Positions 1 through 10,100 of a stretch of DNA of 64,000 bases are shown here, in pieces; positions within the stretch are counted from its first letter, which is position 1, and every line of letters starts with the position of its first letter. This DNA comes from Cyclobacteriaceae bacterium (lineage in GTDB: Bacteria > Bacteroidota > Bacteroidia > Cytophagales > Cyclobacteriaceae): positions 50,625-114,624 of the forward strand of contig JAOUDZ010000004.1 of assembly GCA_029858965.1 (NCBI GenBank). Direction: 5' to 3'. The notes below the pieces were generated by a model. It made no database searches. It was not told the DNA's origin and was given only the letters and a program-made list of their open reading frames with translations. A program made the position numbers and the translations under genes.

Positions 1-298
1 CAAATAGAACAGGGTCACCAGCGATTTCTGACTACTTGTTCTTAGCAAGACTAGGAAAACGATGGCTTGAATGAGCGACATTAATGGCCCTGCCGCCGGC
101 GTCATTATCTTCACAATAGGAGGGTCCGATTCATTTCCGGAAGTTGAAACATAATTGTGGTGCAGGACTGGATTTAAGCCGGTTGCCTTAGCAACAATGG
201 CATGCGCACCTTCATGAATAGTAGTGTTGAGTATGAAGCACAAGACGTATGTCAGAATGGAGTGAATAAGTAAATTGTTGTATGCATTCGATTTCATG
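1..298 (-). CDS. Partial membrane metalloprotease-like protein (HExxH, M50-like)
   Basis: The first 99 codons of a minus-strand gene run off the left edge of the window. The ATG is at 296-298. The product starts MKSNAYNN, followed by a hydrophobic helix (residues about 10-27) that leads into HEGAH, an HExxH zinc-binding motif, near residue 29. A second hydrophobic segment begins after MTPAAGPLMS (about 65-85). A zinc motif inside a membrane helix followed by an AAGP segment is the layout of site-2-protease (M50) proteins, and the family call rests on that. The second metal-ligand motif would lie outside the window, so activity cannot be judged. A small HExxH membrane protein that is not a protease is an alternative. 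Confidence 0.6.
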
Positions 299-682
299 GT
301 TTTTTCCTGTTAATTTCAATTACTTTTTTTGCATTTTTGATTAGCGATCTTTATGGTCTTTTCGCCGGACTCCAGGTCAGTTTATTTGTAATATAATAAT
401 CCATTGCTTTCTCGTTTGCGCTCAGGACCAGTTCAGAATTTCCATCGATGTAAAACAAAAGCCGTTACATAGCCTAACCTGTAACACTCGTATAAGGGAA
501 AGCATTATCCTATCTACAACTATCTTCATTTTTCCAATAATTCAGATCGTAGTCAAACGTTATTTGAATTTTGAGTTGCCCTTAGAAAGTAACGGTATGT
601 TTTATTAAGTGGGTTAGGAGAACATCCCAAATTGGACACAATGCCTGCCCTCAATTAATCGAAAGACCAGACAAATGCAACA
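299..682. other. Intergenic region, no gene seen
   Basis: This 384-base stretch lies between the start of the partial HExxH gene and the end of the GH20-type gene, both on the minus strand. It is AT-rich with T-runs near 301-335. No ORF with family resemblance, RNA gene or strong hairpin was recognised. It must hold the promoter of the leftmost gene, but no convincing TAnnTTTG box was assigned. Confidence 0.5.
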
Positions 683-3061
683 TTATTTAGTTTTAAAAGG
701 CTCCCTTTTTTTTACCTTACTTATAGCCGCTAATAGAATGGCGTTGCTGGACATTGGTTCAGTAACAGGCTTTCCATAGTCCTGTTTTAAGGCTTGATAA
801 TGATGAGATCCAAAAATATTTACTTCCTTTATTTTCTTCCCAAAGCGTTTGTTAACCCATTCGAATGCAAAGAATGATACCGGATTTATTTTCATATCTG
901 AGGAACAGGGAATTGGATCGGCTTCGTAACAATAGGCCCTTTGGTCAGCACCCGTGTCACCGATTCTTGTGTCAAGGCTTTTCTCTCCCCCTGGATTCCA
1001 CTCCAATATATTAACGCCATATTGGACAGGAACTATTTCCTTAAACCCGTCTTCATAGACAATTTCATACCAACCTAAAAGATCGGATGAATCAAAGTTG
1101 TTTGGAATATTAAAATAGGCCTTTTGATTTCCCGAAGGGGTTGCACAAGCGTGTAAGAATATAAGACTGCTAACGTCTTCATTAATGCCTATACCATTTA
1201 CGTTTTTTGGGAAGGGGTTGGCACCCACTCCTTCAGCACCAACAGCGATCACACAGTTTTCAGCGACCTTTGATGTTGTTAAGTTGAACACCTTGTTGTC
1301 TCTGCGAACCTCACCTGATTTTATTGTGCTTAGATTGATGTCAAAAACTTTGGAATTTTTTGACATATTGAAATGAGAAGATACATCAACAGGTTCAACT
1401 GTATCTCCATCTTCGCTTGGAACGCGCTCAGCTTTTAGGGCGGATCTGATGGAAGGCATTCGGTCCCAAACGATTCCAGGCATATCAATCTGCTTAACGG
1501 TGTGCGAAGACCAAACTAGATTTGCGCAGCCTAGAAAATCCAACAGAATGTCTTTGCCAAAATTAGCTTCATTCGTAGCAGCCCACGAGGAAGGCGCACC
1601 CCCTGCCAGAGAAATCTTCTTTATTCGTTCATCCCAATTGGGGATATTCGGTGTGAAGTTTCCATAGATCTGTGTGAATCCAAATTGCTTTAGGGCCATT
1701 TCTTTTAGTGTATCAACCCAAAACCAATTGAAGATCAGAATATCTTTTGGTATGGATTTCTTAACAACTTCAGGACTTACTGCTCCAGGTGTTCGGTATT
1801 TAATTCCCGTAGACGAAACTCTATCCTGATACGTTGTATCGCGCACACTTTCAAGTAAATAATCTCCCCACATCGCAAGTTTAATACCCTTCTTCGAAAA
1901 GTAGCTGTGTATTTTAGTTACATCCTCCGCGAATAAAGTTGAATAATCTTTCCCGCTACATAATGGGCATACCCCCATAGGCGCACCCCACCATTCATCG
2001 TGGCCTATATGTACCATCTTTGGTTTCATCACTTCTATATACTCATCGTATACATCAAACATCAGATCATAAGTTTTAGGGTTTGAGGGACAATACGTAT
2101 CGGGCCATCGGTCTCCCGGGTACTCCGCCAATTCCGGATGTTTTGTTAATAGATAATAACCGTGCGTGAGTGAAGGTATCTCCGGTATAACTTCTATAAA
2201 GTTCTGATTCGCTTGTTTAACAATATTTCTAACATCATCCTTTTCAATAATAAAACCATCACCTGCATCATAATGACTCGAGTTTTTCTCTTCCCCACGA
2301 AGCCCCTCTGTTGCATTAGATCGGGTATATTGCATATACTTTGTAAACGCTATCCAACCTGTATTGACCTCAGGATGTCTGTCCAGTCGCATACAATTTA
2401 ATTCAAGGACAACTTTGTTGAATTTGTATAGTGCCATAAAATCTCCCAGGAAGCGATTGAAAAAAGCTATGTTTTCAGGACCCGGTATGTAAAGCCTGAT
2501 TGCTCTAAAAGGAAAGTTAGGCCAGTCGCGAACTTCTACACCGGGAATACTTTTTCCCTTTCCAGGTTCCATCAGTTGACGTAAGGATTGAAATCCGTAA
2601 AAAGCTCCGGCATCATCCGATCCACCAATAATTATAGCATTACTGCTAACATGTAATATGTAGCCCTCCGAACCTGGATTCTTCTGCGTTAACACTACCT
2701 TATTAACATCACAATATTTTTTTATCAACGGGTTTTGAATGGACCCCATCACTACAATCTTCTTGTCTTTTGGTATATCTGTTCGTGTTACGATTTTTAA
2801 TGGAACACCGTACCGGTCGCTTAACTCACGTACCAACATTCTGGCAAGTGAAATATCCTTCTCACTTGCGTTTTGCGGAATAATAATGGATACAGTTTCA
2901 TCCAAAACAAAATCATCGTTGATAACCTTAAGTTGCTGTGGAATTGGGAAGATTAAGTGCCTTTCCTGTGCCATGCTTCCGATTGACCAACTTAGCAAGG
3001 AGCCCCAGATGACCGTTCTTAAAATGGATCGCCAAATTGTAACCGAGTGTATTTTTTCCAT
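683..3061 (-). CDS. Exported GH20-type beta-N-acetylhexosaminidase-like glycosidase
   Basis: Predicted exported glycosidase of family GH20, which removes terminal N-acetylhexosamine from glycans by substrate-assisted catalysis. Residues 1-31 form a signal peptide ending SMAQ. Residues about 35-165 fit the GH20b alpha/beta domain, and the barrel starts near FRAIRLYIPGP. The adjacent acidic pair expected at the active site lies in IGHDEWWG (D/E near 354-355). MWGDYL near 400 and FNWFWVD near 445 fit later barrel strands. The usual GGDE is GHDE here, so this is a divergent branch and its substrate is open. The last 250 residues form a separate beta-rich region. The gene follows the beta-helix gene by 113 bases on the same strand, so co-transcription for glycan degradation is plausible. 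Confidence 0.8.
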   Translation of the reverse strand: MEKIHSVTIWRSILRTVIWGSLLSWSIGSMAQERHLIFPIPQQLKVINDDFVLDETVSIIIPQNASEKDISLARMLVRELSDRYGVPLKIVTRTDIPKDKKIVVMGSIQNPLIKKYCDVNKVVLTQKNPGSEGYILHVSSNAIIIGGSDDAGAFYGFQSLRQLMEPGKGKSIPGVEVRDWPNFPFRAIRLYIPGPENIAFFNRFLGDFMALYKFNKVVLELNCMRLDRHPEVNTGWIAFTKYMQYTRSNATEGLRGEEKNSSHYDAGDGFIIEKDDVRNIVKQANQNFIEVIPEIPSLTHGYYLLTKHPELAEYPGDRWPDTYCPSNPKTYDLMFDVYDEYIEVMKPKMVHIGHDEWWGAPMGVCPLCSGKDYSTLFAEDVTKIHSYFSKKGIKLAMWGDYLLESVRDTTYQDRVSSTGIKYRTPGAVSPEVVKKSIPKDILIFNWFWVDTLKEMALKQFGFTQIYGNFTPNIPNWDERIKKISLAGGAPSSWAATNEANFGKDILLDFLGCANLVWSSHTVKQIDMPGIVWDRMPSIRSALKAERVPSEDGDTVEPVDVSSHFNMSKNSKVFDINLSTIKSGEVRRDNKVFNLTTSKVAENCVIAVGAEGVGANPFPKNVNGIGINEDVSSLIFLHACATPSGNQKAYFNIPNNFDSSDLLGWYEIVYEDGFKEIVPVQYGVNILEWNPGGEKSLDTRIGDTGADQRAYCYEADPIPCSSDMKINPVSFFAFEWVNKRFGKKIKEVNIFGSHHYQALKQDYGKPVTEPMSSNAILLAAISKVKKREPFKTK

Positions 3062-3174
3062 GAGGGCTTAGTTTAGGGGTGTATTCGGAAGTCTTTTCAA
3101 TTTTACTTTGGCTCTGGTTGGTCATGACCACTGAGGCATTTACGCTACTGAAGTGAATCCACCCTTTTTTATTT

Positions 3175-4440
3175 TTATTCCTGAATTACATTTCCAAGAG
3201 TATGACCACTCATTCTATTATTTTCTGTTTTCACGACAGGTGAACTTTTGCTGATAAAGATGGCAGCCTTTTGACTGCCGTTTTTGGTATCGCGTATTAT
3301 ATTGTCTTTCAATACTACATCCGTTGCATTGCCATAAAATGAAAATCCATATCCACCTTTAACAGTACCGTTATTTTCAACTGTATTGTTACTAAAAGTA
3401 TTGCGGTGGGGAGAATTCTTTTGATCTTCATATCTGAAATAAACACCATCACCACCATTCTCGTAAATGTGGTTCTTTTCAAAAAGCACATCGGAGTCTT
3501 TATGTCCCGTACTGATGCCAATTTCCTGATTATGATGAAGTTCGTTGCCTGAAACAACACTATGTTGAACTCTCCAGCACAAATACAATCCAACTTTGTT
3601 ATCATGGCTGTTGTTACCCTCGATTATTGAATTGGGTGAACCCGTTCCTGGATGCATACCCATATTGGTACATCCGTTGATTTCACAGTTTCGCACGGTT
3701 ACATTTTCAGTAATTTGCCAGGTGATACCTTCTCCGTTAAAATCCTTTACATGCACATTCTCGACGGTCACATTCCTTGATTTCATGATTACCACACCCC
3801 CACCGTTACATCCATCTAGACGATCGTTATTGGCCTTGTTCCCGTCAATGGTAAAATTTGACACGAAAACATTCTGTGCTCCGAAAACAGAGACACAGGA
3901 TCCGGCATTGGTGACCTTGCCATTTTGCTCGCTATCATAGTCCCTGATAAGATGGGTGTCTATGTAAATCACATTGCCAACAATATCGGTGATAATGCCG
4001 GTTGTCACATCCCAGCAGTCAGCATTTACATCATCCGTAACTTGTATACTCATCCCTACCGCAAAGCCTGATGCATCGTCAACTGTTAATTTGAGCTCAC
4101 CAAAATCAGCGTCAATGATAAATTTGGTGTGAAAGCCATCTATTCTTACTAGGATGGTCTCAGGCCCTGATCCGATGAGTTTGACATTTGAAGGAAGTCG
4201 GACAGGAGCCATAATGTTGTATTGGCCCGGATCCATTTTGACCGTACCGCCCTCGGCGGGAAGGGCGTCAACGGCTCTTTGAATAGCTTCGTTTGTATTT
4301 CCTGGCATATCTGCGGTTGGCCCTCCCACGCTAATAATCCGTTCTTTCGTCTTTGGACTGACAAGGGCATCGACGGTGAATTTACCCTCTTGTGCAACGC
4401 ACACATTGGTAAGCAGCAAGAAAGAAAGTAAAAGTCTCAT
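3175..4440 (-). CDS. Exported right-handed parallel beta-helix protein
   Basis: A 421-residue exported protein with a short signal peptide (LLLSFLLLTNVCVAQ). The N-terminal part (residues about 45-80, with AVDALPAEGGTVKMDPG) resembles the start of pectate-lyase or pectin-lyase-fold proteins. From about 190 onward the chain is built of 20-25 residue coils rich in V, N, G and I (for example VTVENVHVKDFNGEGITW), the pattern of PbH1 beta-helix repeats. Such proteins include polysaccharide lyases, epimerases and glycosidases. No family-specific catalytic residues were recognised, so the reaction is unknown. The gene lies upstream of the GH20-type gene on the same strand, which supports a role in glycan turnover. 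Confidence 0.75.
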   Translation of the reverse strand: MRLLLSFLLLTNVCVAQEGKFTVDALVSPKTKERIISVGGPTADMPGNTNEAIQRAVDALPAEGGTVKMDPGQYNIMAPVRLPSNVKLIGSGPETILVRIDGFHTKFIIDADFGELKLTVDDASGFAVGMSIQVTDDVNADCWDVTTGIITDIVGNVIYIDTHLIRDYDSEQNGKVTNAGSCVSVFGAQNVFVSNFTIDGNKANNDRLDGCNGGGVVIMKSRNVTVENVHVKDFNGEGITWQITENVTVRNCEINGCTNMGMHPGTGSPNSIIEGNNSHDNKVGLYLCWRVQHSVVSGNELHHNQEIGISTGHKDSDVLFEKNHIYENGGDGVYFRYEDQKNSPHRNTFSNNTVENNGTVKGGYGFSFYGNATDVVLKDNIIRDTKNGSQKAAIFISKSSPVVKTENNRMSGHTLGNVIQE

Positions 4441-4825
4441 ATGTTCAAGTTTTAACGGTACATGGTCTTATTTTAATTCCCTTCCATCACGATTTCCATA
4501 GCTGAAGGTATCCAATTTATTTTTTCCTTCCTAAATCTAAAATGCGTACCTTTTTAACTGCTACGTTACTACTTAAGTCTTGTGCGCGATTATTAAATTA
4601 ATGATAACTCCAGTAAAGACTATGTGATGGTGGCAACAGTGAACCCGATTAAATGAAGAGAACCGACTGGAAAATTGAGAATCTTGTAAGATACAGTCCC
4701 ACCCAAATGACGGTACTGGTAAAGGCGAACCACAGGCGCATTGACTTGAAGCTTTCATTATTCTTTTAGCTTTGTTTATTGTACGATGCACTGAGCCGAT
4801 AGCAAGCATTTTTAACTACTCCAAT
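4441..4825. other. Divergent intergenic region
   Basis: This 385-base gap separates the minus-strand beta-helix gene from the plus-strand DoxX gene and must hold both promoters. A good Bacteroidota-type promoter candidate for the plus strand lies at 4746-4774. No ORF with recognisable similarity was found. Confidence 0.5.
4746..4774 (+). promoter_or_regulatory. Candidate TTG-N18-TAnnTTTG promoter of the DoxX operon
   Basis: TTG at 4746-4748 is followed after 18 bases by TAGCTTTG at 4767-4774. This matches the -33/-7 consensus of the Bacteroidota primary sigma factor. The box ends about 50 bases before the ATG at 4826. The match is by eye, and short motifs of this kind can occur by chance in AT-rich DNA. 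Confidence 0.45.
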
Positions 4826-5248
4826 ATGAAAACTTTATTTTCAGTCTCGCCTATTTGGCAAAACGAAGCAATGGGCGTTATACGCATCGTTCTTGGTTTA
4901 TTAATAATTTACCATGGCCAGGAAGTGTTTAATGAATCGTTAATGAAAGAATATTTGGCGTGGGATACTTTTAAAGGACCTAACGGTGAAATGATGCTAT
5001 ACTTTGGAAAATCTTCCGAACTTATTGCAGGTATATTTTTGCTGCTTGGTTTATTCACGAGGATTGGTGCCTTACTGATCATTGGTACATTGTTATTTGT
5101 AACGTTTTTTGTTGGCAGCGGAAGGTTTTGGTATGAAGACCAACATCCCTTTATGTTTGTTATATTGGGCCTGGTTTACTTCTTTAATGGGCCTGGTGCA
5201 TGGAGTTTGGACAAGCTGATCTTTGGGGCGAGAGAAGACATCTCATGA
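4826..5248 (+). CDS. DoxX family membrane protein
   Basis: A 140-residue integral membrane protein of the DoxX family. The reading frame is open further upstream, but the ATG at 4826 gives the usual family N-terminus (MKTLFSVSP) just before the first helix. Four hydrophobic segments are visible: residues about 16-32, 62-80, 84-102 and 112-127. GVIRIVLGLLIIYHG and the LLGLFTRIGA segment are typical of the family. DoxX proteins are inner-membrane proteins with poorly defined roles in redox and stress pathways. The enolase-superfamily gene follows after 35 bases, so the two are probably one transcript. Confidence 0.82.
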   Translation: MKTLFSVSPIWQNEAMGVIRIVLGLLIIYHGQEVFNESLMKEYLAWDTFKGPNGEMMLYFGKSSELIAGIFLLLGLFTRIGALLIIGTLLFVTFFVGSGRFWYEDQHPFMFVILGLVYFFNGPGAWSLDKLIFGAREDIS

Positions 5249-5283
5249 CCCATTTCGGGATGGGTGCATTAATAAATAAGAAT

Positions 5284-6558
5284 ATGAAGAATACCAGGAG
5301 AGACTTTTTAGCCCAGGGTGCGATGGGGGCCACATTGTTGGCGGCAGGATGGAGCGGATGTCATTCGGCGAATGATTCCATATTGAATACGATGGAAGAG
5401 AAGTATAAGCTGCTCGATGATGCTGCGTCAGAACCGGTTTTGAAAGTGGAATTATTTCCATATCCATTGATTGTCGAAAAACTTGACTTGCTGAGATACC
5501 AAAATAATTTTATCTGCATTGTACGAACAGCAGATGGGGCAGAAGGGATATCGGTGAGCAACAATGCGCAAATGATTTCTCTTTATCCAATTTTCGTGAA
5601 CAGACTTCAGCCATTCTTTATCGGGAAAGATGCAAGGAATTTGGAAAAATTGCTGGAGGAAGTTTATGTTTATCAAAGTAATTATAAACTACAAAATCTG
5701 GCACTGTGGATCCCGCTTGCTACGATCGAATTTGCACTGCTTGATTTGTTGGGAAAAAAAGCCCAAAAATCAATGGGAGAGCTTATCGGTGAGATCCATA
5801 ATCCAAAAATTGCCGTTTATCAAGCCAACAATTACCGGGGTAAATCAGCAGAAGAATCCCTGGAGGGAATAAAGAAAGACGTAGCAGAAACGAAGGCCAA
5901 GGCCCTGAAATTTAAGATTGGCGGTCGTATGAGTAAGAACGCCGATTTCCCGGCAGGCAGAACAGAAAAACTGATCCCGCTGGTTCGGAAAGCCTTTGGT
6001 GACGAAATGATTATTTATGCGGACTCCAATGGTTCATACACCGTGAAAGAAGCGATCAGAATAGGAAAGATAATTGAAGAATATAAATTTGATTTCTATG
6101 AGGAACCGGTGCCGTTCGATTGGTATGATGAAACCAGACAAGTGGCAGTGGCACTACAGGTACCCATAGCAGGAGGGGAGCAGGAGCCAAGCCTGCACCA
6201 GTTCACGTGGTTGATCTGTAATGACGCCCTCGATATTGTTCAGCCTGACATGTTTTATTTTGGGGGAATGGTCCGGTCAATGAAAGTAGCCAGGATGGCG
6301 CATGCTGTTGGCAAACAATGCGTACCCCATATCTCAGGTTCCGGACTAGGATATTTGTATATGATGCATTTTGTTTCTGCAATACCTAATGCGGGTGAAT
6401 ACCATGAATTCAAAGGCTTCAATAGGACGTTACCAATTGAATGCAGTACTTCTTCGCTTGAAAGTGAGCATGGCGTTGTTACGGTCCCTTCGGGTCCTGG
6501 CCTCGGTGTAACTATTGATCCGGAATACATCGCAAAACATACGGTTGTAAAGGGGTAA
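5284..6558 (+). CDS. Exported enolase-superfamily (mandelate racemase/muconate lactonizing type) enzyme
   Basis: Enzymes of this superfamily abstract a proton alpha to a carboxylate with the help of a bound divalent metal. The chosen ATG at 5284 gives KNTRRDFLAQGAMGATLLAAG, a twin-arginine-like signal that is unusual for this mostly cytoplasmic family. The capping domain spans residues about 45-170 and the barrel follows. The expected catalytic residues are visible: the KxK pair in LKFKIGG (about 209/211), metal ligands in YADSNG (about 245), EEPVP (about 273) and GGEQEP (about 299), and a histidine in PHISGSG (about 349). Substrate specificity (sugar acid, dipeptide or other) cannot be read from these residues. 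The gene follows DoxX closely. Confidence 0.82.
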   Translation: MKNTRRDFLAQGAMGATLLAAGWSGCHSANDSILNTMEEKYKLLDDAASEPVLKVELFPYPLIVEKLDLLRYQNNFICIVRTADGAEGISVSNNAQMISLYPIFVNRLQPFFIGKDARNLEKLLEEVYVYQSNYKLQNLALWIPLATIEFALLDLLGKKAQKSMGELIGEIHNPKIAVYQANNYRGKSAEESLEGIKKDVAETKAKALKFKIGGRMSKNADFPAGRTEKLIPLVRKAFGDEMIIYADSNGSYTVKEAIRIGKIIEEYKFDFYEEPVPFDWYDETRQVAVALQVPIAGGEQEPSLHQFTWLICNDALDIVQPDMFYFGGMVRSMKVARMAHAVGKQCVPHISGSGLGYLYMMHFVSAIPNAGEYHEFKGFNRTLPIECSTSSLESEHGVVTVPSGPGLGVTIDPEYIAKHTVVKG

Positions 6559-7152
6559 TAAGGGCAAGCGGATATGCCGCACCTGGTTGTTTCATCTTTC
6601 AAAGTCACGGCTTGCGGCGCAATTGGTTCCATTTTTGAAATTGATGATAGAACCACTCCACCCCCTGATTTCAATATAACAATATAGGGATTGATACCAC
6701 CGGCATCGAAATCACCCGCAAAAAGCCAGCTTCTGTAAATTTTTCTAACAAAATCATAATGCGAGGTAGGAAATACGCCCGGCCAACTGTTGTTACACTG
6801 GATTTGGTGATGGGCGTTATTATCGATGCATATTTTCAGACTGATTCCAGAGATGATTCAAACCTTTCTAAGGGTAAGCGCCCCAATAGTTGTGAAGGTA
6901 ACGGTCAGAAAGTGGTGCTTGCGTTGGCAGGGATACGACCGGAGAAGCATAGGCTTGAGCCGGTATTTCATGCCATTGACAGAAAAGTGCCTTGAAATAT
7001 CCGTTTTTCGCCAATATTTTACGGGATTAGATGGCTTATGGTAATTAGCATTACTGTTTTTTTAGCCAAAACTACTTTACTAAGGTTTTTATAAGCGACC
7101 TTTTCTTTTTATGTGCACTTCCTTCTGGTACCCTTAACTTTGCTGTAAGTAA
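6559..7152. other. Gene-poor gap with possible decayed minus-strand coding remnant
   Basis: No intact gene is supported in these 594 bases. On the minus strand, about 6850 down to 6560, one frame stays open for roughly 80 codons with protein-like content, including WPGVFPTSHYDF and LFAGDFDAGGINPYIV. It has no start codon, and a stop lies immediately upstream. A shorter open stretch also exists in a neighbouring frame. This looks like the decayed end of an unrecognised gene. The 3' part (7020-7152) must hold the ccsBA promoter: TAACTTTG at 7135-7142 fits a -7 box, but no clear -33 TTG precedes it. Confidence 0.35.
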
Positions 7153-10100
7153 ATGAAAATTATTCTTGATTTTTTGAAAAAATACTTAAGTCCACTTTTT
7201 AATACCCGGGCTGCTGGTCTTTACATCCTTTGTTTTGCAATATCCATTGCGGTAGCCACTTTTATTGAGAATGATTTTGGTACCAGCTCTTCCCAGAAAG
7301 TTGTCTACAAGACGTGGTGGTTTACCGCCTTGCTCGCTTTATTCGCCGTCACTATTATCGTCAACATTTTCCGCTTCAGGATGATCCAGCAAAAGAAGTG
7401 GGCTTTACTAATGTTTCACTTAGCGATGATTATCATTCTGCTAGGGTCTGCAGTTACCCGGTATTTTGGATATGAGGGCGTAATGCATATCCGGGAGAAC
7501 GATGCTTCGAATAGCTTCTTATCTTCAGAAACCTATTTACAGTTCAACGTTTTTAAGGATGAGCAGTCCTATGCGTTTGACGAGCCGGTGCTCTTTGCCA
7601 CGCTGGGGAATAATCATTGGAAGGAGTCCTATTTGGTTGGAAAGGACCTGATTGAAGTTGAAGTAATCGATTTTATTCCAAACCCGATTCAAGTGCTGGA
7701 TGCTGACGCCTCCGGTCTCCCGACAATCAAAATTGTTATGGGTGGTATGGATGGCAGGGAGGAATACTTTGTGCGGCAGGGAGAAACCTACAGAATCCGG
7801 GATGCGATTTTTAATTTTCGTGACGAACAAATCCCGGAGGCAATAAACATAGCGTATCGAAATGACTCTCTCCTCATTAAGACCAGTAAGGTTTTGATGC
7901 AAACCGTAATGGCTACCCAGAAAAGGGATACGCTCTATCCAACTTCAGGCTATCATCCATTGATGTTAAGGTCATTATATACTGATGGCGTTAGTAGCTT
8001 CGTTTTTGGTGATTTCAATGCAAAAGGAGCAGTGCGCATTGACTCTGAAGGTCCAAAAGTAAAAAGCGAAAGTATGACTGCCCTCAAAGCAAAAGTTTCC
8101 GTAAACGGAGTTGCCGACACACTCTATATATATGGGGCAAAAGGACTACATGGAAGTCCTTCAACGACTGAACTGGATGGCCTTGGTTTATCAATTGCCT
8201 ATGGTGCAAAACATATTGCGTTACCGTTCTCACTCAAGCTATACGACTTCATTATGGAAAGGTATCCGGGTACCAACAGTGCAGTATCGTATGCCAGTGA
8301 AGTACAATTGATTGACACCAGGAAAAACCTGGAAGAGGACCACCGCATCTATATGAACCACATTCTGAACTATGAAGGCTATCGGTTTTTTCAGTCTTCT
8401 TTTGACAATGATGAACTGGGAACTTACCTCAGTGTTAACCATGATTTTTGGGGCTCATGGATTTCCTACCTTGGCTATACGCTACTGACGCTGGGTATGA
8501 TCATGACCTTGTTGAGTCGGAAAAGTAGATTCTACCAGGTTTCTCAAAACATTAAGAAACTTAGATTAAAAAGTGCCGCTTCGCTGGTGTTCGTTGCGCT
8601 CCTGCTAAGTATACCTACGATCACTTCAGCACAAAAGATAATCGATCAGGGGAATTTTCAAAACATTGTCGATGCTGACCATGCGCGCGCGTTTAGCAGG
8701 CTAATTGTTCAGGATCACAATGGCCGGATGAAACCGATCCATACGCTTACCCGGGAAGTGATGAGAAAGTTGGCTCGGAAAGAAAGCCTCAACGGGCTAA
8801 ATGCCGATCAGATCATTTTGGGAATGTTTGTTAACAGCCGAGACTGGATTGGAGTGCCCATGATCAGCCTGGGCCAGCATGAAGCAATCCACAAACTTCT
8901 CGGGGTCTCTGAAAAGATGGCTTCCTATAAGGATTTTTTTGCGCAGAATGGTGAATACCTGCTGAATGATGAGGTCAGCGTTGCGTATAGCCTCCAGCCT
9001 GTTGATCGGGGTGTCTATGAAAAAGAGCTGATGAAAATTGATGAAAGGGTGAACATAGCAAACATGGTGTATTCGGGCACCCTGTTCAAGATGGTACCTG
9101 TGCCAGACGACCCCAACAATACCTGGGCCGCTGTTCAGGTATCAGGCCATAACCATGGTGAACCAAACACGCCATTGGCGACAAAATTTTTTGAATCGTA
9201 TAAGTCCGCGCTGGCAGAGGCGATGGTTACAAATGATTATAGGCTGGCAGGTAAAATGTTAAGCGAATTAGCATCGTATCAAAAGTCAAAAGGTGGGGCA
9301 TTGATGCCTTCGCCTTCGGAAATTAAGGCAGAAATACTCCTCAATAAATTGAATATCTTCAATCGATTGGCCGTTTTGTATTCATTGTTGGGCGTTGCGT
9401 TTTTGTTCTTTCTATTCTTCTCCGTTTTCCGACCCGACACTAAGCTAAGCACTGTACACAAAGTGTTACTTGGGTTGGTGATCGCCAGCTTTGTTTTCCA
9501 CACGATTGGTCTGGGTATGCGATGGTATGTGTCGGGCAGAGCGCCCTGGAGCAATGGTTATGAGTCAATGATTTACATAGCCTGGACTACGCTCCTGGCC
9601 GGTGTAATATTTGCCAGAAAATCTTTCGGTGGCTTGGCTGCGACGATGACCTTGTCCGCTACCGTATTGCTCGTAGCCAGTTTGAGTTACCTCGACCCGG
9701 AAATCACACCTTTAGTTCCTGTGCTCAGATCGTATTGGTTGACCATCCATGTGTCCATGGAAGCCGGGAGTTATGGATTCCTAATGTTAGGGGCCATCAT
9801 AGGACTAATCAATTTAATCCTGATGGTTTTCCTTACCACCAGGAACAAGGACAAAATTCATCATCAGATCAGGGAGATGTCATACCTGAGTGAAATGACT
9901 TTGATAGGTGGCTTGTTTATGATCAGTATAGGAACTTACCTGGGTGGCGTTTGGGCTAATGAATCATGGGGCAGGTATTGGGGCTGGGATGCGAAAGAGA
10001 CGTGGGCTTTGGTGACTATCCTGGTCTATGCATTTATCCTGCACATGCGGATTATCCCTAAAATGCAAGGGCTGTTTGCCTATAATTTTGCTACAATTTT

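Noticed and set aside
6759..6995. Small plus-strand ORF
   Set aside because: No family resemblance, overlapping frames of similar length, and it lies opposite the possible minus-strand remnant.
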